Source of the DNA: Selaginella tamariscina
Lineage: Eukaryota > Streptophyta > Lycopodiopsida > Selaginellales > Selaginellaceae
Assembly: GCA_003024785.1 (NCBI GenBank)
Contig: PUQB01000051.1
Coordinates: 331,430 to 395,429, forward strand
Length of the DNA stretch: 64,000 nt
Direction: 5' to 3'
The position numbers and the translations under genes were made by a program. Positions 34,331 through 47,798 of the stretch are shown here, in pieces (position 1 is the stretch's first letter; the number at the start of each line of letters is the position of its first letter). The notes beneath the pieces are model-generated. The model made no database searches. It saw nothing but the letters and a program-made list of their open reading frames with translations, and had not been told where the DNA came from.

Positions 34331-37200
34331 TTCAAGTTTGCACTAGCACTTAACTTTATTGTTAGAATGTAATTACACATAAGAAAGGGTTATTAAAAGG
34401 AAAAACTTAGACTTTGGAACATGTTATGTGCCATGATACATAATGTTAGTTGTCCTAATATAGCTAAGAGATGGTATGAAACTTAAAAAGATCTTTATGA
34501 AGCTATACAATTTCATGGTAAAGCTAAGATGCATTAAAGGATTGAATTTATCCACAACAAAGTGGAGGAATAAGCAAGTGTTAGGTTTCATGATAGTCAT
34601 ACATTGGCAAGGACATGGGGAGAGTGCATATCATAATTTGTGAAGATAAATAAGACTCAGATCAAAAGAGTTATTATATGGATGTCCACGGCTAATTACT
34701 TCTTCAGTTTTTATGGAAAGAAGAAAAATCATGTGCATGGCTAATTATGAAGTTGGAATTGAGGATGGATAAACAAATTATAAGAATCTTTTCAAGACCG
34801 TATCATTGCAGATTATGGTCAAGTGACAATACTCAATCCTTTGTTGAAAAAGTTGCCCAAAGCTTATAGTATATGTATAATTAACTTATAATAGATTTAC
34901 AACTATATATGTAGAAGAACAATACAAAGTGGTGAAGAAGGTTTATAAGCAACATATTTAGAGTCTTGTTGGTCATGTCATTGGCCATGCTTCAAACAGT
35001 GATGAAAGATCATGTAGCAGTGTAAGAAAGATCATCACATAAATAAACGATGTAAGTTTTTGTGTATAACGTATCTCGAGATCAATTATGGCTACATAAT
35101 AGGTCTCCTTAACTAAGACCATATAATAACCTTATTAACCCAATTAATCAACCAACAAAGCAATTATTATTTAGTCCTAACATATGGTGGTACATGTAAT
35201 ATTCTTAGTTTGACATTTTTTTTTAATCTTTTAGCTTTTATATTTTATGTTTAAGCAATAAACATATATGGCAAGTTTTTTAGGAAACTAAATTAAAATA
35301 AGCATGGTCTATATAAAGATGATGCTTCAAGAAGAGATTAACATAATTAAGTTGCTGCACAACAATTCATGATAACTAAAGTTATAGCATGTTTAAAGGA
35401 GCTTAGGGAACAAGCAACAAACTAGAGCAAGTTTTCCTTAGGTAATGTGTGTATATATATATATATATATATAATGTTTAAACATTAGGGACATAAGTAT
35501 ACTTATTCATTACTGTAAAGTATGTGGAGATTTTTTTGTCTTCAATAATGAACCTCTTTTTACGTATAAAACTGCTTCAACTATGAGTTTTTTTTTTTAA
35601 GTGAGTATTTATTAAAGTATACTAATATAAATCATGTTTTTGTTTAATTATAAAATAATCACATATATTTATTAAATAGATTTTGATGTCTTCGAATTAT
35701 TAACAACAAAGAGATGAATTTGAAGGTCAATTTTATTAGCAAAGAAACTTTTCTAGACATATAAATATCATGTCATTTTATTTTGTCATTAATCAAAATA
35801 TTCCTAAATAAGTTTCATCATGTTTCCTCATTTAATGGTTCCTTTAACATATACATGATTTCATTATTGTGAAAAGTTTTTCTTAAAGGTGGAATGCATG
35901 GTTCAAAATGAAAGAATATATAATGAACGAGGAATTATTAGATAGTATTAGTTTAATGAATAAGTTAGAAGAGTTGGTTGTTAAGGGCAAAATAAAGTTG
36001 TTACTAGTTTAATGAATAGGCTAAAAGAGTTGTTAGGGGCAAAAACAAGTTCCCTAAGACACATGAAAAACAAAATTGCATTTTTTCAAAATTGAAACCA
36101 AGTGAGTTAGAGTCAAATCAAGACTATCTTGAGATATTATAATTATGTATCTACGGAGTTAAAGTCAAATCAAGGCTATATTGAGATATTACAGTTATGT
36201 ATTTACGGACGTAGACATAGAAAGGCATTGAGATCATATTTAAAAAATGTACAAGGCTCTTAATTCAAAAGGCCAACACATTACACTATGTGGTTGTTAC
36301 CTAACCATCTCACTCATCTCATTATGTAAATAACACTAAATCTTTAAAGACAACCTAATAACTTTTAAAGTCAAGTTAGAAAAAACTTTGGGACCTAGCC
36401 TAATCCCAAGTGTTCTAAGGTCAAAATATATATATATATGTATAATTATTATAATTATATACACATGTAAGTGGAGATTTCAACATTATTTGAATAATGA
36501 AATGAACACATTAGAAGATCTTTATAAAGAACATTTTAGAGAAAATGTTAAATTGGCTCTTAGTGACAAAGTATATAATGTTAAGTTTGAGGTGATACAT
36601 GAGTAAACTAAAATTACTGTCTCACATGAAGAATAAAAAGAAAATTTTATTCAAAAATAAGTGGAGGTAAGATAAAAATATAACATCAAATCTTGTCCAT
36701 GCGTGGAGTTTGAGAAATATGACCATCGTTAAGAAGATTCCCAAAAGTAGCTTGGTCTACAAATTAAATAGTAACTTGTTTTTAATCAAAGTCATGTGTT
36801 TTTCTTTTCAATTTTCTTATATATATTGCATTATTTTTTTATGCAGATTGAGTCTTGACTATATTTTATAGACGTTTCAATCAATAAAAACCTGAAGACA
36901 ATAAGTATATTTTTAGGCTTTGCTATGGTGTTTTACACTAACTAATATTTTACACTTTGTAAGTTACATTATATAATTTTAAGTTATTTTAACTTAGAAT
37001 ACAAACTTATCAAAACAGCAAAGGCAATTAAAAAACATTTGTATATTTTGTAGAATAATCAAAATCTCAAGAAAGGCTAAACAACTGAGAAAAGAAAACC
37101 ATGAGTACTTTGACTTGATTAATAAACCAGATAATATAAAACTAAAACTAATGTTAGAGTGATACCATCCGTTCGAAGACAACAAGTTTAAGTATACTTA
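34330..37200 (+). mobile_element. R1 repeat, uninterrupted copy
   Basis: Collinear, in reverse orientation, with 11,690-10,945 followed by 4,591-2,750, and lacking the 6.35-kb Gypsy element between them. At 35,013-35,053 the sequence TGTAG..TGTAAGAAAGATCATCAC..CGATGT fits an eroded C-x2-C-x4-H-x4-C zinc knuckle (QCKKDHHINKRC), so the source may be a retroelement gag. At 36,480-36,600 a short frame reads EDLYKEHFRENVKLALSDKV. All frames are interrupted. The family is not identified. Confidence 0.6.
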
Positions 37201-37534
37201 TACATGATTACAAGTATGTCAATTTAAAGTTTATTCTCTCAAAATTAAATGTCACTTTAGTGAATAAGAAGTTATTGTATGAGCTTGACGCAAATAATAT
37301 TAAAAAGTTAAATAACTTTGTGAGAACCTTTCACAAAAAAATCTTATTACTTAATTATTCACAAACTAAAGAACCACAAAAAGGTAACAATAAACTTATA
37401 TTGAAATTAATGTGAAACTTATGTTATTGTACATTGTTTACAGGAAAAGAGAAAAGAAATTAACAAAAGAATGTAATAATGTCATTCTTAATGTTTTCAT
37501 TTTAAAAACATTATAAATTCAAAATTTATTAATA

Positions 37535-37800
37535 GATTACAAACAGGGGGTATTAATAATCATCCTTATTTGTGTGTGTATACGGAGGTTAAATATGGTG
37601 TATTTGGAAAGCCATACACAGTCGTTCCATACATATACATATATAAGTGGACTCCCGGATCTTACCTTGCAGTTCTAGAGTTAAACAAGAGAAGAAGAAA
37701 TCAACGGTGGAAGTTACATGTAGTAGCGCCTGCACATCGTAGCGTCCATAGGTTTGAGTGATACCTAGTTATCGATACAATATTTCTATATTTATAGGAA
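37535..37800 (-). pseudogene. Gene X copy 8: exons 1-2 region only
   Basis: Exon 1 (about 37,719-37,751) reads MDAT and then loses one G (ACGGATGTG to ACGATGTG), shifting the frame; the donor is also altered. The left edge (ACAAACAGGGGGTATTA, 37,541) matches the left edge of copy 1 (13,668), so both derive from one truncated ancestor. Confidence 0.5.
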
Positions 37801-39379
37801 GGTGGAACTAAACCGATCTTCACTTTAGGAGTATAAGATAAGATAATATTTCAATGGTAATCTTACTATGTGTCTATGATGCTCTGCATTTTAAAGGTTT
37901 CATCAAAGCACACCGCACTTGCATGTGTGTGTGAGTGTGTGTGAGTGTGAGTGAGGAGAGATTTATTAGTTGGACTCCACATTCATTATATAGGTGTGTC
38001 ACATTTAGGAAACCTACACGAGTCAAAACCGCATATTTGTATGGATTAAGAGGTATATGTTTATTTATAATTATTAGACTTTAGAAATAACAATAATAAT
38101 ATAAGAAAAAATACTTTCCACTTTGGAATTAACATTTGTTGTTCTGTATAGCAATGGAAGAAGCTATAAATAAATCTTTAGGAACTAAAAATAATAATAA
38201 TTATGTAAATTTCAATATATTCTTAATCATACTTTGGACTGTAAATATAGAGTGTTTTTTTTTAAAGAATCACATTACAAAACAAAATGCAGATTACAAC
38301 AGTCTATTCGTATATATAAACAATACATTTAGTTAATCCTCATTAGTTGGTTAAAACACAGCATTCTTCAAGTTCGTCATGATGATTATACATAATATTG
38401 TATTTGTAATAATTTTAACATTTATAGCCTATATATATATACACTTATTAGATGCACATGCACACTGTTGGGGTGTGTGTGCGATATTTTGCCTATTTAG
38501 CATGTATGCTCTACCATGACGAGAGGCCTAATCAACATATAAATATGTAGTTTGGTTCTTTAAACGATTTCAAGTTACAGTCATTTAGTTTAAATAACAC
38601 ACACTAGAATTTTGACCGTGTCCAACATACATCAAGTTTTTTTTTCTGCATGTTTCTTGTTTTATGTAAATTTCAAACTAAATAGACTTTTAACTATTAT
38701 AAATTGCAGATTACTTACATATTCGTCAATTAAAATAGAACTTAATTGATAAGGTAAATCCTCATTAAGTAATAATTAACCCTCATTAAAAGATGGTAAA
38801 GACTTGCTCAATTAATTATTCGGTTTAGACATCAAAGTATAGAGAAAATACGTTTTGCACTATCTATACATATATATAGTTCAATTTCTATATCATTCTT
38901 AAGCTGTGTGCATATATATAGGCTAAAGGTGATATAGTTTTCATGTAATTATAAATTATATGTGCCTAGTGCATAACAAGATTCAAAGATTATAAGATGG
39001 TTTAGATTACAATTATATTTTTGATTATATATTCCAGCATATACCTCAATTTTAGAATTATTTCGTAGGGTTGGACTAGCGTGTGAACAAAGTATAACAT
39101 CTGAGGGAGGTCTTACGAAGCCGTGGTGAACTTATTACATTCTCATTTCACAATGAGTTTTACTGACTCGCCCCTTGCGTGTGCGTATGCACATGTACAT
39201 GTAATATGGGATGTGTGAATACGGTATGTGTAATATGTTAAAGAACGCTGTTTAAGATTGAGAAGAGGACTAAGTCAGTTGCCTACTCTATTTTAGATTT
39301 ATGTAAAATCAATTGCGTATGCATTGTTATAACTTATTTACTCGGTGAATTAATAATTACTGAACTATAGCTCTATATT

Positions 39380-40640
39380 TTTGTTACGGTACCTTAAAAA
39401 GGTCATTAAGTAACCTCACATCTATATTATTAACTATAGGAAACTCGTTTCATCAACTAATAACGAATTATCTATAATTAGTTCAACCTTCTTAAACCCT
39501 CCTGGAGCCCTTACGAATAAGATTGCTTGCCCTTAACACTAGACACGTTGTCCTTATTCCACTTGGGACGAGCCCCTTTGGCTACAATGTTTGCTTCCTT
39601 TTTGGGAATGGAGTATTCTAATCTTTAACATCTTTCCCTTGCACATAACGCTTATTAACTTGCCCTCCGCCATCATGAGAATACCCTATACTGAAAATGC
39701 CCTAGTAGCTTGTATATAATAAAAGAAAAAGGTATCACTTCAGAATAAAGGTACGTTACTTTCTTTTTTTTTAATCAAGCATACGTATTATGTTGACTCT
39801 TGTGCTTGTGTGTGTACCCATATAAGCATATGAACTATAAGAGGTATATATATCGTGTATGTGTGTGTGTGAGAGAGAGGGAGGGATGATATATGAAGGC
39901 CTCTTCTCCCTCCCTGCTATGAGTTCTGAAGTCAATATGTCTCTACCATTAGATCTTCAACTTTCAAGGAATGAGAAACAACGTCAAATGTTAATATCTT
40001 ACTCTCTCCTTCCTTCTCTCTCTCTCTCAGACGACGCGCGCACACACACAATATAGTATCTATGCCATTTAACACCACCTTAATATTTAAATTTCTAATA
40101 CGGATTTGCACTAAGTTCTACTTTCAGTGCAAAGTCATGCTCGTGAATTTTTAGAGCTCTGGGAGCTACAGTGCTTTCTCCAACGAAGTGGCATACATGT
40201 TTATCATATTATGTTTTAAATTTATATATATTTTTTTTTTATTTTATATCATTGTTTGAATTGTTATATTATATAACACATGGAATTTTATTTTTATTTT
40301 TAATTTTGAAATATATATTTCAATGTGAAGCTTCATTTTCCAGGAAATATTTTAACATTGTTGTATATATGTTCCATGTTATGAAATTTTGATTGATCTT
40401 AAAAGTATACTAGTTTTGAAGTTTTCAAATATATATGTAAATTTTAAATTTCAGGAGTATACATGTAAATTTCCCTTCTTTTATTCTGTGATAGAAGATT
40501 GGAATCCCTGATACCAGCACCTATCGGGCAATAGCTCAGCCCTGCATATATATACAAGTGTGAGATACGATAATAAAAGAGCATGTACGAAAATGCCATT
40601 AGTTACTCACTTATATATACATATTACTCACCGCATTCTA
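39380..40640 (-). pseudogene. Gene X copy 9, heavily eroded
   Basis: Fragments of the lysine-rich exon lie at 39,380-39,690 (a degraded start AEGKLISVMC and parts of both repeats), the SLKVE exon near 39,900-39,980, and the small ELSYC-type piece near 40,515-40,545. An exon-4-side stub is at 40,625. Nothing is translatable. Confidence 0.45.
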
Positions 40641-41339
40641 TTTACAGTTCAAAAAAAACTTACAATTTTGTCCACTTTGGATTTAATAGCAATGGAATAC
40701 GCTGCAAAATAATTCTTTAGGAATTAAAAATAATAACAATAAAAATGTAAATTTCAATGCATTCTTAATAATATATTCAATATTTTTTTGGTTATAAATT
40801 TATCACACTCAGATTACAACAATCTTGATATGTTTATTCGTATATATAACAATAAGTTTAGTTAACCCTCATTACTTAATAGTTAACCCTGGTTACATAA
40901 TTTCTTGAGAGATGTGTCGTGTTGTGCGTGTGTGTGTGTGCGTGCATGCGTTGTGTGTGTGTCTGTGTGATATCTTGTCCATTAGCACGAGTAAAGACTT
41001 AGTTATGCTCCACCATGGCTAGAGGGCCAATTCAAGTACATATACGTAAATATGTAGTTTGATTCTTTATAAGATTTCAAATTAAGACATTTCATTCAGT
41101 AAAAAATTACTGTTTTAAACATTTGACATAATCACATCGGGTTCTCTCTTATATTTCTTGTTTTATGTAAATTTCAAACTAATTAGCTTTTAACTAATGT
41201 CTTATATTATAAAATGCAAATTACTTACATATTCGTCAGTTAAGTTTACAAAATAGAACCTAGGTGATAAGGTAAATCCAGATATCAAATATTGGAGAAA
41301 ATATGCTTTGCAGTTTCATTTCTATGTATAATGTATATA

Positions 41340-44300
41340 TAAATAATTGAATATTTTTCAATTGCTATAAATAATATATCATTTATATATATAACGGTCA
41401 TTCCAAGCTAAATTATTAAATAAGGGTCGCATAGTTTTCATGTAATTTTTAAATTGCATGTGCCACGTTCGTAGTAAGATTCAAAATTCTTTCATGACCA
41501 GGGTTATATTTATATATAACTTTAGTTTGGAATCACAAACAAATCTCATTTAATACAGCCTATACAATTTTTCATTCTAAATTAGCTACAAGATTATAAA
41601 CTTCATTAATTATATATATATTAATTCTTTCTTAACATGTATCATGTAAATCTGGTCATGTATGAGTAATTTAATAAACATTAAAAAAGAATTTCCAATT
41701 TATATGCTGCAATATTACATTTGATTTAAATATTCTGAAATACACCTCGGAAGAATGTAGGTCTGGTTTTAGGGTTAGCAATTCAGGTCAGTAATCATCT
41801 GATTTGTTTTGCTATTACATTTTACTTACATTTGATTTAATGGAGAGTTTTATTGACTCACCCCTATACAAGTGTGTGCAAATATTTTAAAGAACACAGG
41901 ACAAGACGTGCAATATAGCATACGTTCATTTTTTTCGTTTACTAAAGGACTAATTCAACGACATTATAATCTCGTGGAATAGTTACTCCATACGTATCTA
42001 AAATTCTTACGTATACATGTACATACTACATCAATACGTAAGTAAAACTTTTATTTGGGATGTGTAAAGGATGGGAAATCTTCGGTGATAAAAATGCAAT
42101 AAGGCTATTAAGTTGTTTTATCTTGGTTACACGGTAGATTAATATATAACCTTAATAAACAAGATACGTATGAACATGTTTCTAAATAAACAGGAGGGTG
42201 TGAATTATTTAGGTTCTACGGTGTGAAACACTAGAGGGTAATAAAAACTTAAAAATACCTAATATAATAATACAATAAAGACTTATTTTGGTTTAAATAT
42301 ATACAATTATTATATATTTAATGCATATTTATATTCTATATTATAGATTTATATACAATCAATTACATATCTATTGTTATAGTCCTTATTAAATCATATT
42401 ATTTACTCTAATTTAATAAATATTCATAATATATTATGTCATTTATCAATATAAACTATAAAGCATTTTATTGTCAAGGTTATTCACTATTAATTACAAA
42501 AGAATTTATGTTTTATAGTAGAATGAAATTAAACAAAACTTTGAAAAAATTATCTAAGTTTTTTATCAATTTATACTCAATAAGAATTTCAAAATTAAAT
42601 TATGTTATGTTATGATTTTTTTTAATTTTAAAAAATTAAATATCTATAAATGTGTAAAAAATAAACTATGCAACTTTAAATTTCACTTCATCTTAAGGAA
42701 TTATAATTGGACTTATCAATTTTAATAAATAATAATTTAAAACTTAATAAAAATATTAATTAATTTATTTATGGTGCATAGAGTTTTTTTGACAATTGGG
42801 ATTATTTAAATCAATTCATTAAAATTGCATTGTCCTTATATTGAATAGAATAATTTAATTAATTCATTATGCATAAAATTCATGAAACAAATAAGTTTTT
42901 TTGGGAAAAGTTATGGTTATTCAAATAAATTCATTAAAATTGTATTGTTGTTGTTTTTGAATAAAAAAAAGACCAACATTCATATATAATCATATCAATT
43001 GATATTAATTAAATAAATAAATATAGGTTATTTATTTTAAAAAATCAATAAAGATAACATGTGCATACATTTTATATTAAATTCTTAAAATAATGCTAAT
43101 ATATTTCTTATATGTTGTAATGATTACATTTATTACATATGCAGCAATAATTTTATTAATTTGTAACATATATATATAATCTCAAATGTGTATATAATAA
43201 ATGGTGAATATACATTATATACTCATTTTTTTTAATAAACCACTAAAATGAACAAAATTTAAATTTATTAAACAATTCTTAATTCAATTAAAATTTCAAT
43301 TATATGTTTTTATGTTTTCTTTTAAAGTTTTTGTTTATTTATTAATTTATAATTTTAAAGATACATATTCACATCACACAACATGAAACTCTAACATGAA
43401 AAAAATAAATTTTGGTTAATAAATAATGATATTAATTTATTAAATAAGATTATATCTATAAATATTTAATTATTTCTAACAGATTATATAAATAATATAC
43501 TTTATAAATTTACAAAAAAAAAATTAAAAATTCAATACCATTTTCATATTCATACAAATAATATTAAACTTTATAGTGGAACAAGTAATTGTGCTTTCTT
43601 AATTTTATTATTTCTTTTATTTTATTATATTTACATTTGTAATGTTTATATGTTTATAATTAATTATTGTGCTGACTTTAAAAAATAATTTAGAACTAGA
43701 ATGGTGTTCTAAACTAAAAAAATGTATTTATATATTTATGTATAAAAGAAAATCAACTTAGAATAGCATTAAGAATAACAATAAATATTAAAAGAAAATA
43801 TATAACATTAAAGATTAACATACATTTTAAAACAATATATTTAATGAAGATATCATTTTAAAACCATTTGTTTATTATTATATTGTTTATTTTATAAAAT
43901 GAAATAATATTTTATAGGATTATGTTAACAATTTACACAACTTTTACATTAAATATTTATTTATATATACATTTACCACTCCGACTTTTACTTTTTAAAT
44001 TGTTACGATACAATTAATTAAGGACTTATACTAATTTAAGAAGTATTTAATTAAATAAAAATTAGATTTAAATATATATTTTATTATAAATGATTTTATC
44101 ATATTTAATTTTGTAATTTTTTAAATTTATGTTATAATTTTTTTTTTTTTGCAAAAATATAACATCATATTATTATAAACGAAGGTTTTTATTAAACACC
44201 TTGAGCATATGAGATATTATTATGTAATAACTTATGAATTATGGCATAATTTTTAATAATGAAATTTATTAATAATAATTTATAATTCCTTGTTCCTTTA

Positions 44301-45780
44301 TCATTAGATATTTTAATTCTTCTTTTATTTAAAAATTACAAGAAAAATATATGATAAAATTATCAAAAATATAAAACCAAAATTTAAATATAAAAGAACA
44401 ATGTTAAAAGAGAATAATTACATTATTTAACCATCTTAATACAATTTTAATACATGAAATATATACAATTTTAATACATGAAACACATGTTTTTATTTAA
44501 TTGAACCACCTTATTTATTATAATGATACCAAGTCATGTTATATTAAATAAAATTATCTTATATTATATTAAATACTTATTCTTATATAATGTACTTCAT
44601 TATCATTAATATTGTTATTACAACGAAATTTAGTCATGAATTATAAATAAAGATTATCTTATATATTATTAAATACTTATTCTTATATAATGTACTTCAT
44701 TATTATCAATATTATTACTATAATGGAACGTAAAAATTAAGATGAAATGAGAATATTTTATTTCATTTCATTTATTTATTTTGTCTTTTTCATTCTTATA
44801 TAAATAATTATTTTTTATAATAAAATATATTATTTAATACTTGGCATTAGTACCTCAATTTAAAAAGAAAGTTATATAATTTTATAATGAGTAAAATGAA
44901 TAAAACAAAATGATTATTAACATAATAAGAAAAAATACATAATAAAGAGTTTTTTGTTAATATTAATGAAGTGTATATTTGTGATACTTTAAATTTTTTT
45001 TCTTCACTTTATTATATATTTATCACAAGAACTATTATATATAAGATTTATTGTATCCTAATTTTTATATATATATCTTTAAAATAAAAATATTATTTAT
45101 TTTAAGTAAAAATACATCCCCTAATAAATATTATTAATTTTTTATAAACCTAAAAACTAAATGTGTTTTGTTTAAACAATACCACCCCGTCCACTACATA
45201 TATACACACGGTGTATTAAAAATTAAGAACATTTAATTATTTTATGTTTATAAATATGGTAAATTCAATTTAATTCTAACATATATTGTATATATTCTAA
45301 TATAAATATATTATTAGATTTATTTATTTTTATTTTATAATCATTATAGGATCACACACACATATATGTATAACTTTTTAAATTTTAAAAATATATATTT
45401 GGTTTCAAATTTCTATCAAGATTTTAACATCATCCTTGATCATTTTCATTATGTTAAACATGTAATTTTTTATTTTTATTTTTTTCTAATAATAACCCTA
45501 AAGAAATTCCTTTATATTATCATCGTCATAAACTCGTTAGTATTTTCTTCCAAATTCAAATAAAAATTAAAATGTTGAGCTCACACTTTGAAGATAAAAA
45601 ATCACTATATTTATATTTATAAATACTAATTTTATATAACTTGAAAACTTTTGTATTAGTAAAGTTTAAGAGAGGGAAAGATCTTCTCTCTTTTCAGCTT
45701 TAAAACATTCTAAACTTTGTTCTATTGTTGGAGTATAAAAAGATGAAGTAATAGTTTACCTCCAAGTAAATCCTCGTTAT
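41340..45780. other. AT-rich region, no gene seen
   Basis: To about 41,900 it still carries array-type flanking sequence (similar to 18,330-18,720 and 38,870-39,050). Beyond 42,000 it is extremely AT-rich with no coding signal. A pair of near-identical units around TTATATAATGTACTTCATTAT recurs at about 44,583 and 44,683. Confidence 0.5.
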
Positions 45781-45786
45781 TAATAA

Positions 45787-46279
45787 TTAACCCTCGCTAA
45801 GAGGTGGCAAAGATAAAGCACCATACGTTGAACTTCCCTTCCGCAAATCCTTGATAGTTTGCAAAGCAGCCATTGTACTACGATATATACCCTCCACTTC
45901 CTCACCTTCTTCAACCGGTTTATTCGGTTTAGATACCAAAGGAAAATCCGCATCTGAAGGGAATATGCTCTGCAGGTTCTTTTCACACTCTGCAACTAGC
46001 TTTGATAAAAGCTCGGTTGTGAAGAAAGGTTGTTTTAGAACTCTCTGAATAAATGGCAGCCTTAAGCACGTGCCTGTTCTCTTGTCATATTTCTTTAATA
46101 TCTTCACTAATCCTGTATTAAAAGCATAATCATTCATATTAGCTGTATATACTTAACTTGGTGTGCGTGAGTGCGTGTATGTATGACTTTGTTGTTTAAT
46201 AGTTGTTCACTGTGTGTCCATGATATGTGTGTGTTGTACAACGTCTATGCTGCATGTATATCAATACAATGTGTATAAT

Positions 46280-46312
<33 letters not shown>

Positions 46313-46503
46313 GAGAGAGAGAGAGAGAGAGAGAACCTGTATAGTTTAAGGAGCTGTAGTTGAACAGCAAAACCATCTGGCCATGGAATGTGACTATATC
46401 TCGCCTGATCTCGATAAGATCATCTTGATTTGCATCAGGATCTTCTTGTAACTTGTCTTTCACATTCTCAATCCGATCTTTTAACTCCTGTACCTTAAAC
46501 GTT

Positions 46504-46552
<49 letters not shown>

Positions 46553-47424
46553 TGTGTAACTAAACACTCATACATCTATACACACGTGTATACAAGTACA
46601 CATATACACAGACATGTAGTGTACAAACACACATGGGCGTATTACCTGTAGACGGATTACATACTCTTCTTCCTTGTCAACAAAGAAATTATTAAACTTC
46701 TCGAGCTCCTCATCCAGCAGCCTCATAAACTCAGACTCCTCCTCACTTAGAATAAGCTGTTTAGCATTACTCTCAGAGCCTTCATCATCTTGCGCGTTTG
46801 AGTTCAGAATCTCGTTCTCCACTTCCGTACCGTTAGAACCTTGCTCCGTACCATTGGAATCTTGTTCCGCATAATTGGAATCTATGTGTTCTGCGCTCCC
46901 ATCTTTGTTGGAAGATTTCTTGAGATTGTCCACAGCAACGTCTACAACGGACGTAGTACCTAACATACACATATACATTATAAGACACGCACGCACGCTG
47001 TACAGATGTACATATGCATTTATGCCTGTGTTTGTAAATGGAAGTATATATCTCAACGCATACAACATCCACCTGTATATAACATACTATTTGTAAATAT
47101 CTATTTCTTTTAACAACAATGGTCTCTCACACATACACGCACACACATAAGACTGTACAGATGTATATAGAATGTACATATGCATTTATGCCTGTGTTTG
47201 TACATGGAAGTATACTAAACAACCATGTATGCATACAACATCCACCTGTATATAACATACTATTCGTAAATGTTTATATCTTTAACAACAATGGTCTCTC
47301 TCTCTCTCACATACACATGCACAGGCACACACATAAGACTGTACAGATGTACATATGGTTGTACATGGAAGTATATACCATGTATGTATACAACATCCAC
47401 CTGTATTCATCTTTAACAACAATG

Positions 47425-47474
<50 letters not shown>

Positions 47475-47651
47475 TGTATGCAATATATACGCACCTCGTG
47501 TGGGGCTGGACTCAAATGCGGCCTCTGTGAAGCACTCGGGAGCAGACATCATTTTGAGACGCTTCTTAAGCTGTTTATATGAAAGAAACTTATCCCTCCA
47601 TTCCGGGATTGTCTCCTCCATTTGGGTCGCTAATCTCTTCCCGAATTTCAT
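45787..47651 (-). CDS. SPX: SPX-domain protein, four exons (phosphate/inositol-pyrophosphate sensor)
   Basis: Exons are 47,651-47,495, 46,959-46,646, 46,487-46,337 and 46,112-45,787. All junctions are GT-AG and the phases agree, giving 315 residues. Residues 1-38 ([31 protein letters not shown]) are the classic SPX N-terminal hairpin. Residues about 65-120 are an acidic Asn/Ser/Glu insert. Residues 120-260 carry the remaining SPX helices, including [40 protein letters not shown] and [20 protein letters not shown]. The protein ends soon after [15 protein letters not shown] and SLPPLSEG with no EXS, MFS or RING domain, so it is of the stand-alone SPX1-4 class. Such proteins bind inositol pyrophosphates when phosphate is ample and hold PHR transcription factors inactive. 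The lysines of the KxxxKK and LKKYDK clusters are present. No frame breaks. Confidence 0.93.
47424..47474 (-). repeat. (CT)n(CA)n tract in SPX intron 1
   Basis: About 50 bases of (CT) then (CA) on the plus strand, ending some 20 bases inside the intron 1 donor at 47,494. Similar tracts lie in intron 2 (46,505-46,552) and intron 3 (46,279-46,334). Confidence 0.85.
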
Positions 47652-47798
47652 CTATGAATTCCCAAAGACCAAAGAAATCACTCTCTCCCTCTTGAACACC
47701 AAATGGAAAAAACCAAATAAGAATGATAGAAAGAAACCTAACACACAACATCCATCGCTATCAAACGCTTCTTTTTCTCTTGAACAAAAGGGAACAGA

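Larger units (their letters stand above)
13665..41340 (-). repeat. Degenerate tandem array of gene X with SPX-tail scraps
   Basis: Nine recognisable partial copies of one multi-exon gene lie mostly head to tail on the minus strand. Exon-1 starts at 13,929, about 17,537, 20,942 and 22,919 give spacings of about 3.6, 3.4 and 2.0 kb. Starts of the lysine-rich exon at 25,241, 27,817 and 30,569 give 2.6 and 2.75 kb. Between copies recur a block like 14,100-14,290 (seen at 17,620, 38,050 and 40,650) and a block resembling the 3' end of the SPX gene (14.7, 18.3, 31.7, 38.8 and 41.3 kb). AT-rich DNA and an R1 copy interrupt the array at 32.6-37.5 kb. Confidence 0.8.

Noticed and set aside
45366..45563. 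A 65-codon Phe/Ile-rich frame upstream of SPX's 3' end
   Set aside because: AT-rich composition gives such frames by chance; no start context, splice signals or homologue recognised.
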